Positions 23,598 through 33,150 of a DNA stretch of 64,000 nucleotides are shown here, one piece after another. Made by a program: the position numbers and the translations under genes. Source of the stretch: Flavobacterium sp. Its GTDB lineage: Bacteria > Bacteroidota > Bacteroidia > Flavobacteriales > Flavobacteriaceae. The DNA lies in NCBI RefSeq assembly GCF_030146175.1, contig NZ_JASLCE010000050.1, forward strand, positions 13,446-77,445, given 5' to 3'. Each line of letters opens with the position of its first letter. Position 1 is the first letter of the stretch. The notes beneath the pieces were generated by a model. It was not told the origin of the DNA and did no database searches. It saw only the letters and a program-made list of their open reading frames with translations.

Positions 23598-24557
23598 TTA
23601 AGCATCATTTTTTAATAAACTGATAATCTGTTCGGCCAGTTCGATTCCGATGCGCTCCTGTGCTTCCAGTGTGGCTGCTCCAATATGCGGCGTTAGTGAA
23701 ATCTTCGGATTCATCAATACCTGAATAGCCGGTGTGGGTTCTTCTTCAAAAACATCAAGTCCTGCAAAGAGTACTTTTTCGTCTTCCAAAGCATCAATCA
23801 GTGCCACTTCGTCGATCACACCGCCACGGGCGCAATTGATAATGCCGACATCCTGTTTCATCAGATCAAATTCGGCTTTCCCGATAATGTAACCGTCCTG
23901 AGCCGGAACGTGTAAACTGATAAAATCCGAATGACGTAAAACATCTTCCATCGGTTCCGTTTCGATATCGACATTGATAAACTGACCATTGTAGAAATCG
24001 ACTTTAATGGTCGCTTCTTCCACATAGGTATCGGTTGCGATTACTTTCATTCCCAATCCCAAGGCCATTCGGGCCACTTCACGTCCAATACGTCCGAAAC
24101 CGATAATTCCGATCGTTTTACCGCGTAATTCGATTCCGTTGGCATAGGCTTTTTTCAGGCTGTTAAACTGCGTATCGCCATCCAAAGGCATATTCCGATT
24201 GGCATCGTGTAAAAACCGTGCTCCGGAAAACAGGTGGGCAAAAACAAGTTCGGCCACCGATTCGGAAGAGGCGGCTGGTGTATTGATCACATGTAATCCT
24301 TTTTCACGGGCATAGGCCACGTCGATATTATCCATCCCAACACCGCCACGACCAATCACTTTTAAGGTCGGACAACTGTCGATGATGTCTTTTCGTATTT
24401 TAGTGGCACTGCGCACTAATACTACGTCGATTTGATGTTTGTTGATATAATTGGCAACCTGTTCCTGGGCTACTTTGGTAGTGATTACTTCAAAACCGCC
24501 TGCTTCCAAAGCTTTGATACCGCTTTGAGACAGACCGTCGTTCGCTAATACTTTCAT
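23598..24557 (-). CDS. serA: D-3-phosphoglycerate dehydrogenase
   Basis: First step of serine synthesis: 3-phosphoglycerate to 3-phosphohydroxypyruvate with NAD. The 319-residue protein has GRGGVGMDNIDVAYA, the GIIGFGRIGREVARMALGLGM nucleotide loop, INCARGGVIDE and the catalytic His in LTPHIGAATLEAQERI. It stops right after the catalytic domain, so it is the short form without the ACT domain that binds serine in E. coli SerA. Start 24557 gives the family MKVLANDGL; the upstream frame to 24587 would overlap serC. It follows serC directly. Confidence 0.93.
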   Translation of the reverse strand: MKVLANDGLSQSGIKALEAGGFEVITTKVAQEQVANYINKHQIDVVLVRSATKIRKDIIDSCPTLKVIGRGGVGMDNIDVAYAREKGLHVINTPAASSESVAELVFAHLFSGARFLHDANRNMPLDGDTQFNSLKKAYANGIELRGKTIGIIGFGRIGREVARMALGLGMKVIATDTYVEEATIKVDFYNGQFINVDIETEPMEDVLRHSDFISLHVPAQDGYIIGKAEFDLMKQDVGIINCARGGVIDEVALIDALEDEKVLFAGLDVFEEEPTPAIQVLMNPKISLTPHIGAATLEAQERIGIELAEQIISLLKNDA

Positions 24558-24579
24558 ATGTTGGGTGTCATTAAATTCG

Positions 24580-25650
24580 TTAGGCAATTCGTTCTAATTC
24601 TTTCATGGCGTCGACTAAAACCTGTACGCTTTCCAATGGTAAAGCATTGTACATCGATGCGCGGTAACCACCCACGGAACGGTGCCCGTTGAGTCCGGAT
24701 ACGCCGGCATTTTTCCATAAATTGTCGAAAAGGGCTGTATGGGCTTCGTTTTCGAGTAAAAAAGTCGCATTCATTTTCGAACGATCCTCTGTCGCAGCCG
24801 TTCCTTTAAACAACGGATTACGATCGATTTCGTTATATAACAATGCGGCTTTGGCTTCGTTTACTTTTTCGATAGCCGGAATTCCGCCCAGATTTTGCAA
24901 CCATTTTAGCGTTAGCAAAGAGGTGTAAACCGCAAAAACAGGCGGTGTGTTGTACATACTCTCTTTGTCGATATGTTGCTGGTAGTTTAGGATATTGGGA
25001 ATGGTTCGCCCGGTTTTATTTAGCAAACCTTCTTTGATCACGACTAAGGTTGTTCCGGCAGGCCCCATGTTTTTTTGCGCTCCGGCATAAATCAGATCAA
25101 ATTTTGAAAAATCCAGCGTACGGGAAAAGATATCGGAACTCATATCGCAAACCAGTGGGACATTCGTTTCCGGAAACTGACTCATTTGCGTACCGTATAT
25201 CGTATTGTTGCTCGTACAGTGAAAATAATCGGCATCGCCCGGAATTTCGAATGTTTTCGGAATATGCGTATAATTCTCCGGTTTGGAGGAAGCGATTACC
25301 AGCGTATCGCCAAAAGCCTTAGCTTCTTTAATGGCGCCGCTCGCCCAGGTTCCGGTGTCGAGATAGGCCGCTTTGCCGTTTACTCTCATCAGATTATACG
25401 GAATGCGTAGGAATTCCATACTGGCGCCACCTTGTAAAAATACGGCGTGATAGCCTTTTCCGCTAAGTCCTAAAAGATCGAGTGCCAACGCACGGGCTTC
25501 TTCCATTACGGCGACAAATTCTTTGCTGCGATGTGAAATTTCTAATATGGATAAACCGGTACCGTTAAAATCTAAAACGGCTTCGGAGGCTTTTTGAAAT
25601 ACTTCTTGTGGTAAAATGCAGGGACCTGCACTGAAATTGTGTTTTTTCAT
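24580..25650 (-). CDS. serC: Phosphoserine aminotransferase
   Basis: PLP enzyme of the second serine step (also needed for pyridoxine in some bacteria). 356 residues, usual length. Motifs: MKKHNFSAGPCILPQEV at the start, LQGGASMEFLRIPYNL, TGTWASGAIKEAK, the PLP-Lys segment IYAGAQKNMGPAGTTLVV and the C-terminal HRSVGGYRASMYNALP. It is immediately upstream of serA and 8 nt from the HAD-like gene; the three form one unit. Confidence 0.97.
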   Translation of the reverse strand: MKKHNFSAGPCILPQEVFQKASEAVLDFNGTGLSILEISHRSKEFVAVMEEARALALDLLGLSGKGYHAVFLQGGASMEFLRIPYNLMRVNGKAAYLDTGTWASGAIKEAKAFGDTLVIASSKPENYTHIPKTFEIPGDADYFHCTSNNTIYGTQMSQFPETNVPLVCDMSSDIFSRTLDFSKFDLIYAGAQKNMGPAGTTLVVIKEGLLNKTGRTIPNILNYQQHIDKESMYNTPPVFAVYTSLLTLKWLQNLGGIPAIEKVNEAKAALLYNEIDRNPLFKGTAATEDRSKMNATFLLENEAHTALFDNLWKNAGVSGLNGHRSVGGYRASMYNALPLESVQVLVDAMKELERIA

Positions 25651-25658
25651 TTGTAGTA

Positions 25659-26060
25659 TTAATCTTTGAAAACCTGAATTACAACCTCTTTTTCCACAAG
25701 ATCGGTAAACTTACCGTTGTAGCGGGTTGCTTTAACTAAATGATTGTCGATCCAGTGGTAGTTGCCGCCACGCGGTTTACCCATCAGGATACTGTGATAC
25801 CGGAAGCCGTGTTGCTGGAGCCATTGTTCGGTAACCTCACGGTGTGCTTCGGTTCGCGAGGTAAAAAAGCAAATTATATGACCTTCGTCATACCATTTGT
25901 TGATGGTTTCCAGCGCATCGGGAAAAGGAAGGCAAGTGGCCATTCGTTCCGGTTCCTCGTTTGGAATATCGTCGGTAATCGTACCGTCGATATCAATGAG
26001 GTAGTTTTTAATCCCGTCTTTTAAAACAGGACTAACATTGTCTTTGTGTTCTAGTTGCAT
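25659..26060 (-). CDS. HAD-like small protein upstream of serC
   Basis: A 133-residue protein of the HAD superfamily core: motif I LIDIDGT (nucleophile Asp23, Asp25), motif II CFFTSRTEAHR (Thr/Ser near 69-70), and an acidic HWIDNH near 108 that may be motif IV. There is no cap domain. I recall relatives being labelled phosphoheptose isomerase, which the sequence does not support. Being next to serC and serA suggests it could act as a small phosphatase, possibly on phosphoserine, but that is inference only. Confidence 0.75.
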   Translation of the reverse strand: MQLEHKDNVSPVLKDGIKNYLIDIDGTITDDIPNEEPERMATCLPFPDALETINKWYDEGHIICFFTSRTEAHREVTEQWLQQHGFRYHSILMGKPRGGNYHWIDNHLVKATRYNGKFTDLVEKEVVIQVFKD

Positions 26061-26127
26061 TGAAGTGTGTTTAGGAGCGTAAATTTCCTAAAAAAAATGC
26101 TCTTAATCACAAAAACATTGCTAAAAG

Positions 26128-27186
26128 TTAGATCTTTATCAGAAAATCGATAGTGTCTACGTTATCGGCATAGTCCCAAAGCTTTGGTTTCTGGGTCTGA
26201 CCGAAAGAAATACTGTCGGAAATGATACCGTTTGAAACGATACATTGCAACTGGTCTTTATCCGCTTCCAGTCGGGATTTCAGGTTTTCGGCCGAATCGT
26301 AATATTCATAAAAAACAGATGAAATAGGCGAGGCGTAGCTGCTATCTTCCTTCAGTGTCAGAAACTCGTTGTCGAGCAGTTCAAACCGACTCATCAGGAA
26401 TACCGCTTTGTTATAATCGTAGTTATTGGCGTATTTTTCGTAGTGGATGATGTCGCCGTATTCGAACATGGCTTCAAAAAACAATTTAAAATCATATTCT
26501 TTTGGCAGAAATAGTTTTGAGACGTTACGACATCCCAAACCAAAATAACGGAAAATATCTTCACCAAGGTTGATCAGGTCTTCTTTGGTTTCGTTTCCGT
26601 TTAGTACGGCTACGGAATTTCTGTTTTTACGGATGATATTCGGTTTGTCTTTAAAATAATATTCGAAATAGCGTGCGGTATTATTGCTTCCGGTAGCGAT
26701 TACAGCGTCGAAATGCTCCAGTTTGCCTTCGGTAAAGGTGATATAGGCTTCCAGTTTCGGATTAACGGCAATCAGGTATTGCGCCAGAAACGGTAATAAT
26801 TTCTGATCGTTGGATGACATTTTTACCAATACTTTATGACCGGATAGTACTACCGATAAAAAATCGTGAAAGCCAACCAACGGAATATTTCCGGCCAGAA
26901 TTAATCCTACGGTTTTGGGTTGGTTATCCGGAAAGTTATATCGGGACAACCACTGATCCATATTGGTTTCGGTTAGTGCTTCGGCCCAGGATTGTACCGC
27001 AAAATAAACCTGTTCAGGTGTAAACCATCCGTTATGGGATTGCGACAGATTGATCAAGTCGATAAAAGCGTCATAAAAACGATCGTTGTGTTTTACCGCC
27101 GGGTTGGGCGTGTTGCCGTTTGCGGTGAATTGGCTTAAAAAGGTGCCTAATTCAATAAAACTTGCTTTTTTATCGCTTTGTGTCAT
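26128..27186 (-). CDS. LuxC-type acyl-CoA reductase
   Basis: A 352-residue protein of the acyl-CoA reductase (LuxC/aldehyde-dehydrogenase-like) family. The NAD(P)-binding part is near 92-130 (VGLILAGNIPLVGFHDFLSVVLSGHKVLVKMSSND), and the catalytic Cys219 is in IFRYFGLGCRNVSK. It would reduce an acyl-CoA to a fatty aldehyde; no luciferase or fatty acid reductase complex (LuxD/E) is present. It is divergent from a ferredoxin gene that may supply electrons, but NAD(P)H use is expected for the family. Confidence 0.88.
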   Translation of the reverse strand: MTQSDKKASFIELGTFLSQFTANGNTPNPAVKHNDRFYDAFIDLINLSQSHNGWFTPEQVYFAVQSWAEALTETNMDQWLSRYNFPDNQPKTVGLILAGNIPLVGFHDFLSVVLSGHKVLVKMSSNDQKLLPFLAQYLIAVNPKLEAYITFTEGKLEHFDAVIATGSNNTARYFEYYFKDKPNIIRKNRNSVAVLNGNETKEDLINLGEDIFRYFGLGCRNVSKLFLPKEYDFKLFFEAMFEYGDIIHYEKYANNYDYNKAVFLMSRFELLDNEFLTLKEDSSYASPISSVFYEYYDSAENLKSRLEADKDQLQCIVSNGIISDSISFGQTQKPKLWDYADNVDTIDFLIKI

Positions 27187-27193
27187 GTCTGAT

Positions 27194-27224
27194 TTGTTTA
27201 TGAATGGTTTTGATTGTAATTTTG
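27194..27224 (+). promoter_or_regulatory. Candidate ferredoxin promoter
   Basis: TTG at 27194-27196, a 20-nt spacer and TAATTTTG at 27217-27224, 22 nt before the ATG. A minus-strand TATTTTTG at 27234-27227 could drive the divergent reductase, so the two promoters overlap. Confidence 0.55.
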
Positions 27225-27246
27225 TGCAAAAATAATAAAATTAGCT

Positions 27247-27597
27247 ATGGCAATCATTATAACAGACGAATGTATCAATTGCGGGGCTTGCGAACCGGAA
27301 TGCCCCAATACTGCAATCTATGAAGGAGCCGACGATTGGCGCTATAAAGACGGTACAAAACTAACCGGAAAGATTGTACTTCCGGACGGAACGGAAATGG
27401 ATGCGGAAGCAGCTCAGACACCGATTTCAGATGATATTTATTATATCGTTCCCGGGAAATGTACCGAATGTAAAGGGTTTCACGAAGAACCACAATGTGC
27501 GGCCGTTTGCCCGGTTGACTGTTGTGTTCCGGACGATAATCATGTGGAAAGCGAAGAGTTGCTTTTACAGCGACAGTCGTTTTTACATAACGAATAA
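27247..27597 (+). CDS. 4Fe-4S dicluster ferredoxin
   Basis: A 116-residue soluble electron carrier with two [4Fe-4S] sites: [12 protein letters not shown] near 10-21 and the second CTECKGF...[10 protein letters not shown] near 78-100. It is a bacterial FdxA-type ferredoxin with a long insertion between clusters (about 28-75). Its divergence from the acyl-CoA reductase is a conserved-looking pairing in this family. A perfect hairpin terminator follows 6 nt after its stop. Confidence 0.95.
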   Translation: MAIIITDECINCGACEPECPNTAIYEGADDWRYKDGTKLTGKIVLPDGTEMDAEAAQTPISDDIYYIVPGKCTECKGFHEEPQCAAVCPVDCCVPDDNHVESEELLLQRQSFLHNE

Positions 27598-27603
27598 AAA
27601 TAC

Positions 27604-27640
27604 AAAACCCTCTGAATATTCAGAGGGTTTTGCTTTTTTT
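27604..27640. terminator. Terminator after the ferredoxin gene
   Basis: Perfect 14-bp self-complementary stem (27604-27631) then GC and a T run to 27640; ends between converging genes. Confidence 0.85.
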
Positions 27641-27647
27641 GAGAGTA

Positions 27648-28190
27648 TTAATTCCGAATGATTTCGGCTTTTTCAATAATCATAGTGTCTGTTTTCGGAT
27701 CGTAGGTTTCCATGATCAGGTTTCCGTTCCCATCAAAATATCCGGATGAAATTTTATTTTTAGCTTTCATGATATAGTGGTTGGTCAAAGAGGTTTCGCG
27801 TAAAATACCCAATTGTTTTTTAGTATCGGGATTCATGATAACATAGCCTACTTTATCCAGCATAACCTGATAACGCTGACCGTTATAGTTATAATATGCC
27901 GAACGGTCTACATCTACATAACGGGTTACCCCGTCTACAGTAACCTGAACTTTAGACATCACCTGAGTTGGTCCCAGTTTCATTTCTTTGTTTAACGATT
28001 TGGAATTGGCATCTTTTAATTCAACGTCCTGAACTTTATCCAGCTCTTCCGTTTTTACAATTTTGCGCTCTCCGTCGGAATCTTTAACAGTACGAACCGT
28101 TGTTTTTACTTCCGATTGTACATTGGTATTCTGAGCGTATAGGCACGCAGAGAATGCTAGTAATATCAAACTTAAAATCGATTTTTTCAT
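27648..28190 (-). CDS. Secreted protein of unknown function
   Basis: A 180-residue protein with signal peptide MKKSILSLILLAFSACLYAQ. The mature part is Lys/Thr/Val-rich with repeated TVKD/VQVTVDG and ends in EKAEIIRN. It carries a Ser-Ala-Cys in the signal but not a lipobox (Cys at position 15 is inside). The start at 28190 is the ATG of the signal; the frame open to 28223 adds 11 residues. No recognised family; probably periplasmic. Confidence 0.72.
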   Translation of the reverse strand: MKKSILSLILLAFSACLYAQNTNVQSEVKTTVRTVKDSDGERKIVKTEELDKVQDVELKDANSKSLNKEMKLGPTQVMSKVQVTVDGVTRYVDVDRSAYYNYNGQRYQVMLDKVGYVIMNPDTKKQLGILRETSLTNHYIMKAKNKISSGYFDGNGNLIMETYDPKTDTMIIEKAEIIRN

Positions 28191-28220
28191 ATTATTTTTT
28201 ATTTTAAGGTTACTATTTAA

Positions 28221-28228
28221 CAAATATA
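28221..28228 (-). promoter_or_regulatory. -7 element candidate for the secreted protein
   Basis: Minus-strand TATATTTG, 30 nt before the ATG at 28190. The nearest TTG is 24 nt upstream, one more than the consensus range. Confidence 0.4.
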
Positions 28229-28318
28229 AGCTATTGCGACATAAAAATTAAACAAATTGTATTAAAATTTTTATAAAAATCTAAAAATTAGATGATCAAA
28301 TGTTCAAAAGGAAATAGG

Positions 28319-28348
28319 TTGACTTTTAGGTAATAATCAATATATTTG
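28319..28348 (+). promoter_or_regulatory. Candidate ychF promoter
   Basis: TTG at 28319-28321, a 19-nt spacer and TATATTTG at 28341-28348, 22 nt before the ATG; a full match to the Bacteroidota promoter. Confidence 0.65.
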
Positions 28349-28370
28349 CAGACTTTTTAAAACGCACATT

Positions 28371-29465
28371 ATGAAAGCCGGAATTGTAGGATTACCAAAT
28401 GTAGGAAAATCAACCTTGTTCAATTGTTTGTCAAATGCCAAAGCGCAAAGTGCTAACTTTCCGTTTTGTACAATCGAACCTAATATCGGAGTGGTAAACG
28501 TACCGGATCCGCGATTGGAAAAACTGGAAGAACTGGTACAACCGGAGCGCGTACAGCCGGCCACTGTAGATATCGTAGACATCGCTGGTCTGGTAAAAGG
28601 AGCGAGTAAAGGAGAAGGATTGGGGAACCAGTTCTTAGGAAATATCCGCGAGTGTAATGCGATTATTCACGTATTGCGTTGTTTTGATAATGATAACATT
28701 GTTCACGTAGACGGAAGTGTAAACCCGATCCGCGATAAAGAGACGATCGATATCGAATTACAGTTAAAAGATCTTGAAACCGTTGAAAAAAGACTTGAAA
28801 AAGTAAAAAAAGCGGCTAAAACAGGAAATAAAGAAGCACAGGTGGAAGAAGGATTGCTAAACCGCATCCGCGAAGCTTTATTGGCGGCGAAATCAGCGCG
28901 TACCGTAGTACCGCAAACAAACGACGAAGAGGTTTTGATGGAAGGTTTTCAATTGATCACGGCCAAACCGGTATTGTATGTTTGTAATGTTGACGAAGGT
29001 GCTGCAGCAACCGGAAATGCCTATGTGGATCAGGTTCGCGAATTGGTAAAAGACGAAAACGCTGAGGTAATCGTTTTGGCGGTTGGAACCGAAGCCGATA
29101 TTACCGAGTTGGAGACGTATGAAGAGCGTAAAATGTTTTTGGAAGATTTAGGATTAAAAGAACCGGGATCGTCTGTACTAATCCGTGCGGCTTATAAATT
29201 ATTAAACCAACAGACGTATTTTACGGCGGGTGTAAAAGAAGTACGTGCGTGGACGATCAATATCGGAGATACGGCGCCAAAAGCAGCTGGTGTGATCCAT
29301 ACGGATTTCGAAAAAGGGTTTATCCGTGCCGAAGTAATCGCGTATGACGATTATGTAAATTTCGGATCGGAAGCCAAAGTAAAAGAAGCCGGAAAATTAC
29401 GCGTTGAAGGAAAAGAATATATTGTAAAAGACGGTGATGTAATGCACTTCCGTTTTAACGTATAA
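28371..29465 (+). CDS. ychF: Redox-regulated ATPase/GTPase YchF
   Basis: Obg-family P-loop ATPase that binds ribosomes and is linked to oxidative stress. 364 residues, exact family length. G1 GLPNVGKST starts at residue 6, then NFPFCTIEPNIG (switch I), DIAGLVKGASKGEGLGNQFL (switch II) and the C-terminal TGS domain with RAYDD...KGYIVKDGDVMHFRFNV. The N-terminus fits the family's ATP-preferring NVDE motif (CNVDEG near 204). It is monocistronic between its own promoter and hairpin. Confidence 0.97.
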   Translation: MKAGIVGLPNVGKSTLFNCLSNAKAQSANFPFCTIEPNIGVVNVPDPRLEKLEELVQPERVQPATVDIVDIAGLVKGASKGEGLGNQFLGNIRECNAIIHVLRCFDNDNIVHVDGSVNPIRDKETIDIELQLKDLETVEKRLEKVKKAAKTGNKEAQVEEGLLNRIREALLAAKSARTVVPQTNDEEVLMEGFQLITAKPVLYVCNVDEGAAATGNAYVDQVRELVKDENAEVIVLAVGTEADITELETYEERKMFLEDLGLKEPGSSVLIRAAYKLLNQQTYFTAGVKEVRAWTINIGDTAPKAAGVIHTDFEKGFIRAEVIAYDDYVNFGSEAKVKEAGKLRVEGKEYIVKDGDVMHFRFNV

Positions 29466-29488
29466 GTTTTTATTCCGATATAATATAT

Positions 29489-29517
29489 AAGGTGCTGTTT
29501 TTATAGCACCTTTTTTT
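29489..29517 (+). terminator. Terminator after ychF
   Basis: Stem AAGGTGCT (29489-29496) with AGCACCTT (29505-29512), 8-nt loop, then a T run. Confidence 0.8.
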
Positions 29518-29573
29518 GTGGACTTCTGGCATTATTGTTACTTTTAACTTCTATATCAAAAAAACGACAACCT

Positions 29574-30101
29574 ATGAAAATAATTGCTTTCGGCGGGAGT
29601 AACAGCCATAGCTCCATTAATAAGAAATTAGCAACCTATGTCGCGCATTTATTCGAAAACGCCGATATCGAGGTTCTGGATTTAAACGATTATGCTTTAC
29701 CGGTTTTCAGTGTCGACCTGGAAAAGGAAATCGGACATCCGAAGCAGGCTGTCGATTTTTTGGAAAAAATAGGAAGTGCTCAGATTCTGGTCGTTTCGTT
29801 GGCCGAAAACAACGGGAATTATTCGGTTGCGTTTAAAAATATTTTCGACTGGTGTTCACGCAAACACAAAGATGTTTTTCAGGATAAACCATTATTATTG
29901 ATGGCGACATCGCCCGGCGGACGAGGTGGTGCCAGTGTTTTGGAAATTGCAAAAAACAACCTGCCGCGATACGGTGCCAACATCATAGCCACTTTTTCAT
30001 TACCGAGTTTTTATGAGAATTTTGATGTAGATAAAGATCAGATATCCAATCCGTTATATGACAATCAGGTAAAGGATGTTGTAAAGGAATTCGCATTCTG
30101 A
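29574..30101 (+). CDS. NADPH-dependent FMN reductase family protein
   Basis: A 175-residue flavodoxin-fold oxidoreductase (NAD(P)H:FMN or quinone reductase, azoreductase-like). The FMN phosphate loop is GGSNSHSSINKK near the N-terminus, followed by VVSLAENNGNYSVAFKNIFDWCSR and LLLMATSPGGRGG, the dimer/FMN-side motifs. Start 29574 gives the family MKIIAFGGS; the frame open to 29535 has no family match. It is 51 nt before TIGR02117 on the same strand. Confidence 0.9.
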   Translation: MKIIAFGGSNSHSSINKKLATYVAHLFENADIEVLDLNDYALPVFSVDLEKEIGHPKQAVDFLEKIGSAQILVVSLAENNGNYSVAFKNIFDWCSRKHKDVFQDKPLLLMATSPGGRGGASVLEIAKNNLPRYGANIIATFSLPSFYENFDVDKDQISNPLYDNQVKDVVKEFAF

Positions 30102-30152
30102 TAAAAGCGGCCTGTAATTTGAAGTGGTTTTTAAAACGTAATAGCGAACCGT

Positions 30153-30845
30153 ATGAAAATCGTTCAAAAAAGCCTTCGGATTGTATTCCGATTCCTGCTT
30201 GGAATCCTCGCTTTTGTAATCGTGTATGTTGTGGCGGTACTGCTGTTATCGCGGATTTCCGTCAATTCGGATAGAACACATGATCAAGCCGAAATTCCGA
30301 TTTATATTATGACGAATGGTGTCCATACGGATATCGTTGTTCCGGTTAAAAACGTCATTGTCGACTGGACGCGGGAGATTCGTTTCGAGCATACCCAAAC
30401 GCAAGACAGTATTGCGAATTATATTGCCTTTGGATGGGGCGATAAAGGATTTTATCTCGATACGCCCGAATGGTCGGATTTAAAAGCAAGCACGGCTTTT
30501 AAGGCTGTTTCCGGACTCGGGTCGTCGGCGATGCACACCACTTTTTACAGAAAAGTCAAGGAAGGAAACGACTGTCGGAAACTGCTGCTTTCGAAAGCGG
30601 AATACCAACAGTTAACCGCCTATATAGTCGGAAGTTTTAAGCGAAATTCCAACGGAAAATTACAATGGATAACAGGACATAGTTATGGTAAAAACGATGC
30701 TTTTTACGAAGCACAAGGCGCTTATAATCTGTTTTATACCTGTAATACCTGGGCGAATAACGCTTTAAAAGCCGGACAGCAAAAAGCCTGTTTATGGACG
30801 GTTTACGACAAAGGAATTTTTTACCATTACGAAAAAGAAAAATAA
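30153..30845 (+). CDS. TIGR02117/DUF2459 family protein
   Basis: A 230-residue protein with one N-terminal TM helix (about 10-32). The domain has NGVHTDIVVPV near 55-66, FGWGDKGFYLDTPEWSDLK and YTCNTWANNALKA near 195-208. These are the conserved His and Cys motifs of TIGR02117 (a putative membrane-linked family once tied to urease loci by annotation); the Cys-His arrangement hints at a papain-like fold, but that is unproven. It overlaps the next gene by one base (TAATG). Confidence 0.85.
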   Translation: MKIVQKSLRIVFRFLLGILAFVIVYVVAVLLLSRISVNSDRTHDQAEIPIYIMTNGVHTDIVVPVKNVIVDWTREIRFEHTQTQDSIANYIAFGWGDKGFYLDTPEWSDLKASTAFKAVSGLGSSAMHTTFYRKVKEGNDCRKLLLSKAEYQQLTAYIVGSFKRNSNGKLQWITGHSYGKNDAFYEAQGAYNLFYTCNTWANNALKAGQQKACLWTVYDKGIFYHYEKEK

Positions 30846-31150
30846 TGAAACTAAAGAAAAATACACTCTACCTGCTTTTGCTCTTTTTTGCCAGCTTTCT
30901 GGCCTATTTTATCGGAAAGGACTTTCAGTTCGATCCGCAGTTAAAAGTGATTTATACCGTGATGAAATACCTGGCGGCGGCCTTGTTGTTTGTGTCGGTT
31001 TTTGCCTCGGTGTCAACCACACGGGAAATGATTTCGACAACAGAATTAAAACCAAAAGCATTATGGATTATTCTGGCATTACTACCGATTTTATTTTGTA
31101 TCGCCATTTTTATACTGTCACTAACGGTATATAAACTTCAGCTATTTTGA
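30845..31150 (+). CDS. Small three-helix membrane protein
   Basis: A 101-residue protein with hydrophobic segments near 7-22, 38-58 and 75-95. The ATG at 30845 overlaps the TIGR02117 stop (TAATG), so it is translationally coupled; the frame open upstream to 30794 is read inside TIGR02117 and was not used. Function unknown; it is probably a membrane partner of the TIGR02117 protein. Confidence 0.72.
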   Translation: MKLKKNTLYLLLLFFASFLAYFIGKDFQFDPQLKVIYTVMKYLAAALLFVSVFASVSTTREMISTTELKPKALWIILALLPILFCIAIFILSLTVYKLQLF

Positions 31151-31257
31151 TGATCAGATAATCAAAAAGTTACCGAAATCGTTTGATAACTTTATCCGGG
31201 CGTACTTTCATTTTTTCGGTAGAAATGTTATATTAGCAGAAAATCCGAAATTTCTTT

Positions 31258-33114
31258 ATGCTAGAGCAAAATCAGTACACCGAAGACAACATACGTTCAC
31301 TCGATTGGAAAGAACATATCCGTATGCGTCCCGGAATGTATATCGGGAAACTTGGAGACGGATCTTCGCCGGACGACGGTATTTATATCCTTCTGAAAGA
31401 AGTCCTGGATAACTGTATCGACGAGTTTGTAATGGGCGCCGGAAAAACCATTGAAGTCACGGTAAAAGACAAAATGGTGACCGTTCGCGATTACGGACGT
31501 GGAATCCCGTTGGGAAAAGTGATCGATGTGGTTTCCAAAATGAACACAGGAGGAAAGTACGACTCCAAAGCATTTAAAAAATCGGTCGGATTAAACGGGG
31601 TGGGAACCAAGGCGGTTAATGCTTTGTCGACCTATTTTCGTGTGGAATCCGTTCGGGACAACCAACAAAAAGCCGCCGAATTTTCCGGTGGTAATCTGAC
31701 GTTGGAAGAAGATGTTGTAGAAACAACAAAACGCAAAGGAACCAAGGTTAGCTTTGTAGCCGACGAAACCATTTTTAAGCATTACAAATACCGTAACGAG
31801 TATATCGTAAAAATGCTTAAAAACTATTGCTATCTGAATACCGGACTTACGATCGTATACAATGGCGAAAAATTTTATTCCGATAATGGATTAAAAGATT
31901 TGTTGGAGGAAAATATTTCCGAAGAAGACATGATCTATCCGATCATCCACCTGAAAGGAGAGGATATCGAAGTCGCCATAACCCATAGCAAAACACAATA
32001 TTCCGAAGAATACTATTCGTTTGTCAACGGACAAAATACCACGCAGGGAGGAACCCATTTAGGGGCTTTCCGGGAAGCAATTGTCCGTACGATAAAAGAA
32101 TTTTACAATAAAAACTTTGAAGCGTCCGATGTTCGGAAATCCATTGTTTCGGCCATTTCCGTAAAAGTAGAGGAGCCGGTTTTCGAATCGCAGACCAAAA
32201 CCAAACTGGGATCAACCGATATGGGACCGGATATGCCAACGGTTCGAACTTATGTAAACGATTTTGTAAAAAACAAACTCGATAATTTCCTACATAAAAA
32301 CCCGGAAATTGCCGATGCGTTACTGCGCAAAATTTTACAGGCCGAACGCGAGCGGAAAGAACTGTCCGGTATCCGAAAACTGGCCAAAGAAAGAGCTAAA
32401 AAAGCCAGTTTGCACAACCGTAAACTACGCGATTGCCGGGTGCATTTAACCGATATCAAAAACGCGCGCTATCTTGAAAGTACGCTGTTTATCACCGAGG
32501 GGGACTCGGCTTCCGGATCGATTACCAAATCCAGAGATGTCAACACGCAGGCCGTATTCAGTTTACGAGGGAAACCGTTAAACTCCTACGGGATGACGAA
32601 AAAGATCGTATACGAAAACGAAGAGTTTAACCTGTTGCAGGCTGCTTTAAACATTGAAGAAGATATGGGCGATTTGCGTTACAACAACATTGTAATCGCA
32701 ACTGATGCCGATGTCGACGGAATGCACATCCGCCTGTTATTGATCACATTCTTTTTACAATTTTTCCCCGAACTGATCAAAGAAGGACATTTATACATAC
32801 TGCAAACACCGTTATTCCGGGTGCGAAACAAAAAAGAGACGATCTATTGTTATAGCGAGGAGGAGCGGGTAGCAGCCATAGAAAAACTAAAACCAAAACC
32901 CGAAATAACCCGATTCAAAGGATTAGGGGAGATTTCGCCGGACGAGTTTAAATATTTTATCGGAGAAGACATCCGTTTGGATCCGGTAATGTTAGACAAA
33001 GCAACCTCGATCGAGCGTTTACTCGAATTCTATATGGGAAAAAACACACCCGACCGTCAGGAGTTTATCATCAAAAACCTGAAAGTGGAATTGGATGTGG
33101 TAGCAGATAAATAA
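31258..33114 (+). CDS. parE: DNA topoisomerase IV subunit B (ParE)
   Basis: ATPase subunit of a type IIA topoisomerase that decatenates sister chromosomes. 618 residues, ParE-length rather than GyrB. GHKL ATPase: [24 protein letters not shown] (Bergerat G1), [15 protein letters not shown]. The TOPRIM domain has [13 protein letters not shown], with DAD in [15 protein letters not shown]. It ends in [16 protein letters not shown]. It is followed by parC 36 nt downstream, the normal pair. Confidence 0.96.
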   Translation: MLEQNQYTEDNIRSLDWKEHIRMRPGMYIGKLGDGSSPDDGIYILLKEVLDNCIDEFVMGAGKTIEVTVKDKMVTVRDYGRGIPLGKVIDVVSKMNTGGKYDSKAFKKSVGLNGVGTKAVNALSTYFRVESVRDNQQKAAEFSGGNLTLEEDVVETTKRKGTKVSFVADETIFKHYKYRNEYIVKMLKNYCYLNTGLTIVYNGEKFYSDNGLKDLLEENISEEDMIYPIIHLKGEDIEVAITHSKTQYSEEYYSFVNGQNTTQGGTHLGAFREAIVRTIKEFYNKNFEASDVRKSIVSAISVKVEEPVFESQTKTKLGSTDMGPDMPTVRTYVNDFVKNKLDNFLHKNPEIADALLRKILQAERERKELSGIRKLAKERAKKASLHNRKLRDCRVHLTDIKNARYLESTLFITEGDSASGSITKSRDVNTQAVFSLRGKPLNSYGMTKKIVYENEEFNLLQAALNIEEDMGDLRYNNIVIATDADVDGMHIRLLLITFFLQFFPELIKEGHLYILQTPLFRVRNKKETIYCYSEEERVAAIEKLKPKPEITRFKGLGEISPDEFKYFIGEDIRLDPVMLDKATSIERLLEFYMGKNTPDRQEFIIKNLKVELDVVADK

Positions 33115-33150
33115 AGTGAATTTCAAATTTCAATTGCTGAAAAAAAATAA

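Noticed and set aside
30794..30844. Start of the small membrane gene inside TIGR02117
   Set aside because: A TAATG overlap at 30845 is a standard coupled start and gives a normal membrane-protein N-terminus.
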